Below are positions 22,310 through 32,350 of a stretch of DNA of 64,000 nt, piece after piece. The notes under the pieces were generated by a model. It made no database searches, was not told the origin of the DNA, and saw only the letters and a list, made by a program, of their open reading frames with translations. The stretch comes from Parelaphostrongylus tenuis (Eukaryota; Nematoda; Chromadorea; Rhabditida; Metastrongylidae), in NCBI GenBank assembly GCA_019055375.1, contig JAHQIW010000956.1:55103-119102 (forward strand), in the 5' to 3' direction. Both the position numbers and the translations under genes were made by a program. Numbering within the stretch: the stretch's first letter is position 1; each line of letters opens with the position of its first letter.

Positions 22310-22860
22310 ATCTCAGTGCTTCTTGGGGACGCCAATAAATCTTTCTTTTATTATGGCGCGTGCAGAATTAGCCCCGTGTGTTCTCCACGACGTGAAATCC
22401 GTTAAGCAACATAACTTTTTTCCATGGTTTTTTGTAAGGAATCTGAACGTCGAATTGATAGCGTTACTGTTACAGTTTGACATTCCGAGGAATCTACTCA
22501 ACAACGGACCCTATCGAACGATTATCATTAAAGTAGTTATGTATTCTGAATATCTACAAACTGACGTGTGGAACTGTATCAATCTGTGATCGTTGAAGCA
22601 GGTCAGTACTTTGGATCCTTTCCCTTACTTGAAAGAAAATGCATGCACATAGCATTAACCTTCCAGCTGCGCGTTCAATAACGCCAGATGATCTTTCGTC
22701 CTGCTTGAGTAGTGACAAGGTTTCTGATGCATATATTAGGGCATGAAGAATCGTTGAGTAGGAAACGTGGGTACAGAGTCGATGTTCTTTCTTCTCTTCG
22801 CCGCATCCTTGGTGCTCTTGAAACGCCGTCAAGAGCTTTTGTTCCCCGACTTTTGAGCTA
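22310..22860 (-). mobile_element. RTE relic, minus strand (unit 2)
   Basis: The minus-strand translation has YSTILHALIYASETLSLLKQ, DERS, VIERAAGRLMLC and later HVVENTRG-like remains of the C-terminal block. This is the RTE palm-to-C-terminal region, frameshifted. Confidence 0.7.
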
Positions 22861-22879
22861 AATATTTCATCATATCGGC

Positions 22880-23645
22880 TTCCTCATATACCGAGCTCAA
22901 GTGGAATTATTAGGTTGGGAAGGAAGCTGTGGGAAACGTGTAAAAATTGAAAATTTATACATGAATTCCATACAAAAACATAGTTAGAGTTGTTTAAAAT
23001 GAAGACCATCGTTTCCTACAACTTTCTGCCATCGGTCCGCTAATTTTTGGATCCAGATCCGTTTCCAGATCGGTCATTCGGTGGATTGTTGAGCAGTTGG
23101 CGAAATTTTGACTCTTCTGCCGGCTTATGCTTCGGTGAGATCGTGCAGATCTTGTCTTGGCTTTTTGTTGACAAAATTAAGCTGGTGGAGATAATTTATC
23201 ACAGTTGTTGGAAACATCAGAAATGTTGCCAAGCGTTTGACGATGGTTTCATGTTCCAAAGCAGCAATCGACGCTCTGCTGTACAACTTTGTTGGACGTC
23301 TTGAATAAGGCTTGCCTTAAGGTCAAGATCTGCGGCATTGAGAAGCGATGAAGCCAGCGTCCAGCAGAAGATTTGTTTGTTGTGTCTTCCGCTTCAACTT
23401 TGCTGATTTCATCGACTTCAGCTCGCTGTGAAAGACCTTTTCTCTAATGATGACGCAGGAAAACTCGAACTTCGACTGTGTTGATGGACATGGCAGAGGC
23501 TTGTAATAAAATGAAAATAAAGACGAGTAATACTAGGCCTTCAGTGGGAAAATTCCACATAAGAAAATGTAATATTCCCATGATATGCAAGAGTTAACTC
23601 ATGCTCATTAGAGTACCGCAGAACTTTCTTTCCAACTGTAGTATA
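22880..23645 (-). mobile_element. mariner relic, minus strand (unit 2)
   Basis: It duplicates 14420-15195, with the mariner-type end near 23610-23640 and transposase remnants below it. More indels than in unit 1. Confidence 0.55.
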
Positions 23646-23649
23646 TATT

Positions 23650-24190
23650 CCATTTAGCGTGAATAATGAATGCGAAATCTATTCGCTCATTATGAACATT
23701 GTCGTTGTGATGTCTGATCAATGACTAGTATCTCCACAAGCGCTCTCGAACGGTCAAGATTTACTTCGCTTGGATGATGTTTGCTGTCACAAGAAGGATC
23801 TCAGCAGCTGAGCGAATATGCTATAATGGCTGGCCGTCGATTTCACCAACGTTGTTCCACTTAAATGTTCGCGTGACACTTTGGAGGATGGCAATGAAGA
23901 ATTTGGCGGAATGGTATCGCCTTGTCAAACTGCTCTCCTTACGTCAATGGTAATATCGTTATAGAATGGCGATATTTTGGTTGTGAAAACCTTATATAGC
24001 TCACGAAGAATTGTTAGTAATGAGTAGGGGTGTTCTGGCTGTCGAGCTTCTATAACTGCTTCCATTTCGACTGTCAAAGATCTTCTTCAAGTCGATGAAA
24101 GTGAGACAGAGCGGTCTCTTATGCCCACGATACTTCAGAGAGTCTTGTTAACTTGTGAATGTGGTTCATCGTATGGAAACCTTTTCAAAA
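23650..24190 (-). mobile_element. RTE reverse-transcriptase fragment, minus strand
   Basis: Minus-strand frames show LNKLGFEKV near 24170 and then KRPLCLTFIDLKK-FDS, the RTE segment that includes the first catalytic aspartate region (FIDLKKAFDS in intact elements). Later motifs (GEIDGQPL, HIR-A) follow in order. Stops and frameshifts throughout. Present only in unit 2. Confidence 0.7.
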
Positions 24191-24204
24191 CCCAATTTGT
24201 TTAG

Positions 24205-24480
24205 AGGGGCTCCGTGGACGAGTGGTTGTGATGCTCGTCGCGGCCCGCGCGGGTTCAACTCCGCTTCGCAAAATCCTCCAACAGTCATTAATAACGCTCT
24301 ATCAATAATGAACGCTCTATGAAACGCCATAGCCAGGCTATCCTCGAGACTGCAAGGAAACTCGCTCAACCAGTATTCTACGACGTTCCAGAGGATGGTG
24401 AAAAAACGAATTCAGCGCTAAAAGTACCGAGGTCCGCACAGTGGGAGAAGAAACACTGTGATGAGGATTAATAAAGTGTC
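24205..24480 (+). repeat. SINE3, nearly full length (unit 2)
   Basis: Head GGGCTCCGTGGACGAGTGGTTGTGATG, B-box GGGTTCAACTCC, body ACGCCATAGCCAGGCTATCC, and the tail hairpin CACAGTG...CACTGTG followed by AATAAAGTG. This is the clearest SINE3 copy. Confidence 0.7.
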
Positions 24481-25599
24481 GATTTCCTTGTATGACTGTC
24501 TTTTTTGCAGTACTCTGCTAATTCTCCTTGTGATTACTCGCAAGAGAAGCGTACAGATGTCAGGCAGCAAGAGGGTTGCGCAGTAATTGCCGATTTCGTG
24601 AAGGTTTTTTCTCCCAACAATAATACGATCTTCTTGGTTTTTTATTGGCTACGAACCTTGCATTCTGACAGGGAAACGTATGAAGAGCAGAGTCAGTGTG
24701 TTTATGTGAACTGGTGAGGTTTTTCAGATGGTCAACGGTCATCTTGTCCGAATCAAGTGTTATTCGATTCTTCACCGGCAAATAGCATGTTAGATTTTAG
24801 AAGGCACAACTAATGGGACAAGAAATCCGTCCATTTTCATTCCATACGACAGCAAGCGGACGTGGTTATTGAAGGGATCTGTGTAGTAGCCGTGGATGAT
24901 TTTCTCGATAGCGGCCTTTTCTTTCTAGCAGAGTAAATGATTGAGATAATTTTGAGAAGTTTTATTTTTCGTTCTTATTTTCTTTTGAGTTTAGCAGGTT
25001 CCCCTTCTTCCTGTGAAAAGTGTTTCACGTAGAGAAAACGTAGCTAATCCCGTACCAAATTTGTGAAAACAGAGAAAGGCCATAGAAGCCTATGGTTTCC
25101 TCCGGTGTGGTCTGTTTTATTACCGGATTTCCCATTAGTTACTCCCACATCTGCTGTTGGGAAAAGACTTTAGGAATTATGTCTCACTATGAATGGTCCG
25201 GGTCATCATGATATATTCTGACGGCTTCACAAAACCTCAGTTCTTTCTAATCCGTGTGGGTGTCAATATGTTTTTCTAGGTTCAATTTTTCTTGAAATTT
25301 CAACTTTAATTCGTATTATTAGTTGCTTGATTGAGACAATTTTTACAGCCAGGTTCAATATAACGAGAACGGCAACGCCGCCGACTATACTAACTTCGCA
25401 TGTTAGAGGAGTGATCCTTCTTCGGTGTTGTGGCGCAAATGGGCGGCATCTTCTCGTCCTAACCAGTTCGATGACGTTCTGCCATACCTTTTTCTGATTG
25501 GATGGTTAGGTCGTCCATAGAAGATTTAGGTGGAATAGAACTTCGCCAGTGCCATTATTATTGATATTTTATTCATTATTATACTAACATGATCCATCA

Positions 25600-25880
25600 C
25601 ATTTACTGCGTGGATCCCAGCATTTTGTCCATTCGATTCGTTTCCTCGTTTTCATCATCCATAAAGGTCTCCGAGATTTTCGAGCCTCGTTCCGGCTATG
25701 CCTGACAGATTTCGTTTTCTTTATGAAAGTCTAGAATATTGGTCGAGTCGAACGCCCTTGCAATCGTGGAGACAACGTGACTAAAGCGTTGCCACATACA
25801 CTGCAAGAGATCGTTGGAAAGAGATCGAACCAACGTTGTGCTTTCCAACAGACTGCATCATTGGACACTCCGCTGGTCCC
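25600..25880 (-). repeat. SINE4, minus strand (unit 2)
   Basis: A duplicate of 18580-18860 with the same tRNA-like head at its right end (GGTTCGATCTC, minus) and body. Confidence 0.65.
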
Positions 25881-26772
25881 CTCCTGTTACACACACAGCT
25901 TGCAATAGTTGATGCCTTTTTATTTCAGCCATTCCGGAGACGTCGAACGTTATCTTCTTGCTTATGTAATCAAGTTCCATATAGAAGAACTCGCGTGCAA
26001 GTGAGCAAGCACTACAGGTACAAATCGCACCACCTTGTTCTTCGAGATTCAGGCAGCATGTAATAGCTCTGAGAATTTAACAGCATTTTCGTGCTTGTCC
26101 TACCCAGCGCTGTCGTAATGAGGTCTTTTTCGGGATCTGAAAAATTGCTATTTTGAGGAAGCGGTGACAATCCTGACCTACGAGTCAACAACGTCGGAGG
26201 AAAGATCCTCTAAAAGCTTTCAAAAGATATTCAAATCAGTATCGATTAGAAAGGGCGAGTGTCTGGACAACACAAATGGCATGGCACCATATCTCACATC
26301 CTTTTTTTTGAGGTTAACTAGTATGTGGCATCAATCAGTGCATAAGGAACTCGACGGTGGGTCTACTTTATAAACAGATTTCAAAATTGATTTTCGATTT
26401 TGATTCCCACCATATTCAGGAAACGTTTACTGAACAATTAGAGATGGTTTGGCACAGTACGTCGAGGCTCAGAGAAAGGTGAAATTACCGGAACGAAATC
26501 CGTCGCTTGAGAAAACGATAATACCAACTCACGTTGCTTTCGAAAAAGGATGTTACGTAGGATAGTTTTGATAATGTACGCCAAAATTTGCTGAAGATCG
26601 TGTTTCCATGATTCCGTGGTCGACGTATTTTTTGTGATCACTTTTTGTTATCCACGTATAACATAAGCAGCTCTTAACGTTGAGACTGAATTCCTAGATT
26701 TTATCAGTACCTTCGTTTCGCCTGCATTCTTAAGAACATGCTCAAATTTCAATACGTCTGGTAGTCACTTCT

Positions 26773-27067
26773 GAGCCATGCATGTGGTTTGTTATGGGTA
26801 CTTATACAGTGCAATACACGTGTTTCCGCCTTGCAGCCTTGTTAGTTGCACAGCGCCTTTCATCTGAGCCAACTCTCGGCGGAGAACCCATTCACATAGA
26901 GGAATCGTTGACGAACGTTTTACACGCACCGATAAGTATTGTCAAATATATCATACCTTTCGTTTCGAGTGTTTTCCGTCGACGAAGGTTACTCTGCAAC
27001 TGACGAGGCTGCATGGCCGAAACACGTGTATTGCACTGTATAAGCGTTCATAACATGCATGGCTCAA
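26773..27067. mobile_element. Palindromic PLE-type element with hammerhead arms
   Basis: The left arm begins GAGCCATGCATGTGG and the right arm ends CATAACATGCATGGCTC; the arms are inverted copies of about 80-90 bases. The right arm encodes an intact hammerhead (26995-27035), and the left arm a mutated one on the minus strand (core CUAACAA). Related elements lie at 29870-30060, 41815-42312 and 48190-48642. Confidence 0.7.
26995..27035 (+). ncRNA. Minimal type I hammerhead ribozyme
   Basis: Stem I UGCAA/UUGCA (26995-26999 with 27031-27035, 5 of 5 pairs), core CUGACGA (27000-27006), stem II GGC/GCC (27007-27009 with 27016-27018) around a 6-base loop, GAAA (27019-27022), then CACGUG and triplet GUA with predicted cleavage after 27030. 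Stem III is only one or two pairs, but CACGUG is self-complementary, so two RNAs could pair here. PLE hammerheads with a very short stem III are known. Confidence 0.8.
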
Positions 27068-27069
27068 AA

Positions 27070-27990
27070 ATAACCATCAGGCACTCTATCAGTATCACCC
27101 AGAGTGGATAAGGTAAACGACTTCACCGTCTTCTAATGCACTTTCAATCACTTAACTGTAATATTATGGACAATTTCACATTTTTGTATATGCTAGTAAA
27201 GAAATGATTCATTCAACTTCACATGGCAACCTTCTGAATGTTCTCTAACATATTTCCTTCTTCATGGGTTATCATCCCATCATGGTCTCGTCATTCTGAA
27301 CGAACGAGGAGAGTTCAATGTTCATCACAGCACAACCTCACTCATGTACGGAGCAGTCCATTTTCTAGTTATAAATAACCACGCGTATCATTTCGCTGCC
27401 AAAATGTGTTTTACAACGCTCAAATGCCTGCTTCTCCTCCAGTGCATAACTTTTTAGACTTCCTCATTCGGTCGAGGTCGCGAAAATCTGCTGTTCTATA
27501 ATGCGGTTTGCTCACTCAAGCTCAGAAACAGTTATCCGCGGTTTTACTCCATATGCGCTTCATCATCAGCCCTGAATCCACATAGGTCCAATAGCGTCTC
27601 GTCTGTGACCCTCCCCATCGTCAGTGCCTTCCTCTCCATCACGAAGCTATTCAAATTTACCACATTGTCGCTCATTGTTCCCTACTCCAAAAGTACAAAC
27701 GTTACCATATATGCCCGAATTTTCATGTCCACCATTGAATTCGTACGAAAAGTTGGGGCAACTTTCTTCATATCATTCTTCAGCTTATATAAATGAATTG
27801 AATACGAATAAGCATGAGAACATGATCTTCAAGACAAAAATGTGGAAAAAATTTACGCTTTTGAATATCGAGGTCGACATAAAAGCACGTTTAGAATCTC
27901 AAAATACGAAAACTAAATCATGCCCAACCACACCTGTTAAAGGTTGGTGGTTCATAGCTATTATAGAGATATCAAAGAACGAATGGTGGC
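27070..27990. other. Unassigned sequence with chance-looking open frames
   Basis: A 129-codon plus-strand frame (27624-28013) ends inside a SINE1 copy and has no domain, so I do not call it a gene. No repeats are recognised in 27070-27600. Confidence 0.45.
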
Positions 27991-28150
27991 GCAAATGTGC
28001 CTCGGTGGTGTAGTGGTAGCACGTGTCCCCGCTATGGATGAAAGGCGGGTTCGACTCCCATCTCAGGCCGTTATCTTGCTGACCACTTGAATCTTTTAGA
28101 TATATATGTAACGTCATAATACTGCGAAATAAACTGAAAGAATACTGGAG
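27990..28150 (+). repeat. SINE1, plus strand
   Basis: Head GCCTCGGTGGTGTAGTGGTAGCAC, B-box GGGTTCGACTCCC, closing CTCAGGC, then body ACTTGAATCTTTTAGATATA and ACTGCGAAATAAACTG. This copy stands alone. Confidence 0.7.
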
Positions 28151-28271
28151 TGCTGGAGTACGAAAGCCAAAATAAAAATAAATAAAAAGCTATGTGAAGA
28201 CGGATCGATAAAGTTTCTAAAAACAGCTAAAACAAGGACAAATTCAATGAAAACCTTAACTTCTTGAAAGA

Positions 28272-28505
28272 TCAAGGCGATTGATCATTTTTTTCAACAT
28301 TTATGAAGAAAAGGTTGATCAAGTTGTCATTCACTAATATCTTCTCATCAACTATCACATCAGTCACCTCTTCAGCAATTGCCGCATGACAAATGCAGTT
28401 ATCGCAGAATCCAGCGTTCATGAGAATTTTACTTGTGCACTTGTTGATTTGATTATTAAGCAGCTTCCCTGACTTGCTATTGTTGGACGCATGACGTGTC
28501 CACAT
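28272..28505 (-). CDS. Hypothetical 77-aa open frame, possibly a terminal exon
   Basis: An ATG frame on the minus strand with natural-looking codon use contains a C-x2-C-x-C cluster (residues about 34-39) and an acidic stretch after it (AEEVTDVIVDE). It ends in TGA at 28272. It could be an intronless small gene or the last exon of a minus-strand gene whose other exons I cannot see. No family recognised, and no repeat covers it. Confidence 0.25.
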   Translation of the reverse strand: MWTRHASNNSKSGKLLNNQINKCTSKILMNAGFCDNCICHAAIAEEVTDVIVDEKILVNDNLINLFFINVEKNDQSP

Positions 28506-28659
28506 GGATTGATTATCGATATCTTGACGTATATGGCCAAGTCTACGACTCGGAAGTTATTTTAGACTGGAACTCAAAATTCCGTCCTATGCATGTGTGG
28601 TACGAGATACTCCTGACATCACGCTCTCCGTACCACTTTTGACGATATCCATTTTTAAA

Positions 28660-29050
28660 GTGCTTATAGAGACTTCCGATGCCCACGCTTTATAAGGCAA
28701 AAAGATTCGCTCTTCGCCTTGAACGCACTTCCATGACTCGCTATTTTCTCAGTGAGCACACACGAGGGTTTCACCTGTGTCACCTGTCGTCTCGTTGATC
28801 GTCGAGTGTCTCGAGCGGGTACCAGCAACACCCCATTTTTACCTATCGCGTGCAAGAGTAGCCCAGTGGATCCTTCTTGCTCTAGGGATTCGCTGAGCAT
28901 CAAATCTTTCTTCTATAGCTTTCGTGAAGAAATCGGACAACGGGTCGGTGGTCTTCCTGTCGAGCGCTTGATGTCCCGAGCAATCCAGTCCGTAACGGCT
29001 CTCGTCCATCGGTTGTCGTTGAAGCGCATCAGGTGTCACACACGAGGGTA
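28660..29050 (-). mobile_element. RTE 3' end, minus strand
   Basis: The minus-strand frame 28839-29039 carries the RTE C-terminal block (ALQRQPMDESRYGLDC in a shifted frame; HWATLARDR at its end). The adjacent UTR-like sequence matches 63640-63720 and 55300-55400. Dead fragment. Confidence 0.75.
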
Positions 29051-29589
29051 TTATTCTGCAATTCAGTCATGGTAGCTAACGTTTCTGGGGATTTGGCCCT
29101 TTTCAAAAGATTGAGTTGATTTTATGATCAGCCAAATATCTCCATAACTCAACAGAAAAATTCCGAGATATAAAAGTTAGATTTCAATCGTATTGAAAAC
29201 AGAGCAAATTTTTCACGCCTTCACTGCCTTCCATGAGCCTTCCACGGATTCATGTGAAGATCAACCGCACAAAGTTTACATCGCTGGGTACTGGGTCTTT
29301 TCAAATTAAAAATCAGTCAAAATCAATAAATCAAAATCAGATTTGAGTCAGTATATAAAACAATAATAACATTTTTTGTAGTATGTCAGTATATAAAATA
29401 ATAATGATAATCTTTTTTAATTCTTATAACATTCTATAACAATATTTTTTGTAGTAATAAATCAAAATCAGATTTAAGTCAGTATATAAGACTGTTGTTT
29501 TGATGGGTAGGGTGCATTACGGGCTATGTGATCTCCTTCCGGTGATTTCCACTTGAATTATTCAGCGGAACATGTACAAGAAGTGTTGA
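29051..29589. other. AT-rich stretch with an internal duplication
   Basis: The segment AATCAAAATCAGATTT(G/A)AGTCAG followed by TATATAA occurs at about 29331 and 29459, with TTTTTTGTAGTA shared between, so a unit of about 130 bases is tandemly duplicated. No coding sequence. Confidence 0.6.
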
Positions 29590-29830
29590 GTAAGTTGAAA
29601 GTTGATTTTGTGCTTGATTAGATTGAAGTTTAGGTCTGGTGATCTTTTCTGCAGGAGTAATGGAGGTGTTTGACTGATTGGATTGCAGACAATTTGACCT
29701 CTCCGCGAAGAAGGCGAACTGCCGAAACGTCAGCTGTGAAATAAAGTTTAATGTAACACCTCGTGTTTTGCTTAAAGAAGAAAATCAAGAATTATACTGA
29801 AGCATGTCGAGGTTAAGAGACAGTCGGTCA
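29590..29830 (+). mobile_element. PLE family C terminal module
   Basis: Plus strand: GCAGGAGTAATGGAGGTGT, then a module GCGAAGA-AGGCGAACTGCC-GAAAC-GTC-AGC, an AATAAAG signal 12 bases on, and the terminal CACCTCGTGTTTTGC. It matches 35205-35540 and 38095-38268 in reverse complement. Here the CUGANGA box has decayed. Confidence 0.6.
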
Positions 29831-29869
29831 TGGGAATTGTTAAAATCAGTCTGAGATATTATTTGTTAA

Positions 29870-30060
29870 CGCGAATCATAGCAAGGAATTTCTCTCTGCT
29901 CCTCATTTCAAAATTCTTGCACGAAGAGCACTGCCCAACTGACAAGGCTACCAAGGCCGAAACACGGTGTATTGGCCTGTACCAGTGCCCATAACAGATC
30001 ACATGCATGATTCGAGAAGAAATTTCAAGCATATTGAAATTTAAGCGTGGTTTTAAGAAA
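29870..30060 (+). mobile_element. Decayed PLE hammerhead arm
   Basis: Reads CCCAA-CUGACAA-GGCUACCAAGGCC-GAAACACGGUGUA-UUGGCC. Stem I CCCAA/UUGG(C) mostly pairs; one core base differs (CUGACAA). The flank CACATGCATGATTCGAG matches the ends of the element at 26773-27067. Confidence 0.55.
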
Positions 30061-30597
30061 ACACTCGAGATGAAAGGTATCATTCTTGTAATTTATACAA
30101 ATTACGATGACGGTTCCACGCTACAGATCTACTTCGAACTCAATTGCTTTTTGTGCTCTAAGAGAGTATCTGGCTCATCTTCAAGTTCACCGACTAAATG
30201 TTCTTCTACAGCGACGCAAATTAGTAGAGCTATCCACGCACGTCCGCACTCTTTGCATAAAATTAAGTAGATCGTACCTTATCTTTGGAACCACTTATCT
30301 TTAGAATTATCTTTACAGACATTATGCAATTTTGCGTTAAGCACAAGCGGTTACGACTTAGCTATCGTTTTCGAGTGCTTGATAGTATTTCAGTCAATGC
30401 TACTGATTCCTCTAAATAGTCCTTTTTCCAGGCAAGGTATCGGAATCTTGCCTAAGTTCTGACTAAAATTCTCCTAACTTGTTCCGAGTTACTTCGTTTC
30501 GTGGTCATTGAAAATGGCTCTCTCTCACTCCAAGTAAAGGGATTTCTCCTTCATTTTTTTCTATACACACGCTCTGTGGCTAGTCGAAATATGTTCT
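30061..30597. other. Unassigned sequence
   Basis: An open frame (30007-30270) overlaps a PLE arm and has only a short Ser-rich tail. I see no gene here. Confidence 0.4.
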
Positions 30598-31152
30598 TCC
30601 CAAGGGATGATACAGATAACTCGAACGTTCAGACGTGAGAGCTGGTTCTCCTTCTGCTTCTTCTTTGTGGAGAAGTTTATGCACTTTGACTTGTTGGTTT
30701 AGCAATCAAAAACATTTACTCATCTCCTCATATGACGAGCAAATTGTAAAGGAGTCGCCGATACTTTCACAGTAAAGTTCTGGGAGGAGAGCGAGCGCCG
30801 ATTCAATTACGTGGACTTGAACATTATGGGAAAATTTGGCGCCTTTGCTCACTCATTGCCAACCTTCTGTTTTACGGGATACATTCGGACCATCTAAAGA
30901 TTGAGAGCAGTTCAAGCGTTCTCTTGATAGACCCAATGCGTGCCAAACCGAAAGGTCCATATATGCTTATAGCCCCTCTGTGTTGTGTAAAGGGTTCGCT
31001 AATGTACTGCACAGCGAAATCATTCGATATGCTTGTACTACGGGTGGTAACGTCGAAAGAATGTATGACAGACACGTTGTTAAGAGGGGCGTTGCTTAGA
31101 CGATACAAACTTCAGCAACTGAGAAACTGTTAGAGCTAAAAACCAACTCATT
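30598..31152 (-). mobile_element. PLE reverse-transcriptase fragment, copy 2
   Basis: On the minus strand the frame 30872-31108 contains VIHSFDVTTRSTSISND and LSIFRWSE, matching the PLE reverse-transcriptase segments SFDV..LYTNV and FRWSG. In shifted frames further along come (R)LAM, then a YRRL remnant of the YIDDSF catalytic box. Copy 1 lies at 1-545. The region is inactivated by frameshifts. Confidence 0.7.
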
Positions 31153-31279
31153 CTACTTGTTGGTTCGTCCACATAACTAAAGATAGGCCTATTAAATGAA
31201 TGATAATTCCATTGACACAAGATCATCAGTGGATACTAAATTATCGAAAATATAACTGGATTGAATCTGATAATATTAA

Positions 31280-31622
31280 AACATGTTTTGAGCCTTTCAT
31301 GAGGTCTGGTACGGCATTTATACAGTACTAGACAGGCCTGCTCCGCCTTTCCAGTTCCATCAGTAGTACGCTGCCTTTCGGTTCAGCCGATCCCTTTACC
31401 AGCTACGAGCTCGACTGTTGGTCACTGCATTGTCGGGGGATTTTATCACCTAACTTGCGGTGATTTGTTATTCGGCTCACTTCCTTTATATGTACGGGTA
31501 AATGCCCTGCAAGGATCGGCCGAACCGAAAAGCAACGTACTACTGATGAGCCTGGAAAGACGAGCCAGGCCGGTTTAGTATTGTATAAGTGCCATACCAC
31601 ACCTCATGAAAGGCTCAAAACA
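31280..31622. mobile_element. Palindromic PLE-type element, decayed hammerheads
   Basis: The ends are ACATGTTTTGAGCC and GGCTCAAAACATGT, as in 2467-2717. The left arm, on the minus strand, keeps a perfect stem I (GUACUA/UAGUAC) and GUC triplet with core CUGAUGG. The right arm has GUACUA-CUGAUGA, but stem II and GAAA are damaged. The centre holds about 100 bases not found in the first palindrome. Confidence 0.65.
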
Positions 31623-32169
31623 TGTTATCATATTATAAAGTTGAATACTTTTCTTAGCGAGGTCTTATAAACGTAGTTGAATTAACAGACATAATGGGAT
31701 ATGTTCATTTTACAACTTTGGGCGAAGATCTACAGATGGTTTTAAAGCTGCTGCTTTGCCACTTGACCCATCAGTTGTTCATTTATCAGTATTGACATGT
31801 GAACTCTTTTCAGACGATTATGCAATTGAGAATAGAAAATTCAGCTAGCTTTAAGGCCATCTCAAGACCTAACTGAAGAGAGATTACTACAAACTCATAT
31901 CTTTGACACTGACGAATAGTCTGATCATCTTATCAGCTCCTGAACCTCCTGCACGCCACGTCTTGTGAATAACTAGAGTGGAGCTTCTTTGCTCACGGAA
32001 ACATTGGTAAAGGTGATGCTTCACTACTTTTTGTTGTTCATTCATAATCACCTGTCAACTATAGCTTGACCACGGGTTCTATCTCGAGATTTATATAAAG
32101 TGCATGAGTGAAACTGAGCAGTAACAATTTTTCAAAGTTTTTGCTGTTCAGTTTTTTTAGCTAAGATCT
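31623..32169. other. Unassigned sequence
   Basis: No coding frame, repeat head or strong fold recognised. Confidence 0.4.
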
Positions 32170-32350
32170 TTATGCTTGAAGCTGAGAGCGTCTCGGGACG
32201 CTTTTCACTCGACCGAACTGAAAGCATTTTTCTAAATCGATAAAAAGAAAATTTTTGTGCTCTTGCAACACCTCTGTGACCTTTCCGCAGTTACGACCTT
32301 TTTTGAAACCCACATTCTCGCAAAGTCGCTCCTTATGCAATGTTCTGTTA
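32170..32350 (-). mobile_element. RTE reverse-transcriptase scrap
   Basis: Minus-strand frames give LCENVGFKKG and then FLFIDLEKC-F, a degraded version of the RTE CEQAGFRKG...FIDLKKAFDS region. Very short and decayed. Confidence 0.45.

Larger units (their letters stand above)
19705..26733. repeat. Tandem segmental duplication, unit 2 (about 7.0 kb)
   Basis: The copy follows unit 1 directly, and the junction lies in a poly-T run (19694-19710). It differs by lacking 15235-17060 and 12040-12410, and by carrying a PLE module (20840-21165) and an RTE reverse-transcriptase fragment (23650-24190) that unit 1 lacks. Both units end in the same CAGTACCTTCG...ATTCTTAAG sequence. Confidence 0.8.

Noticed and set aside
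27624..28013. 129-codon open frame as a protein gene
   Set aside because: It runs into a SINE1 copy and has no recognisable domain or splice signals.
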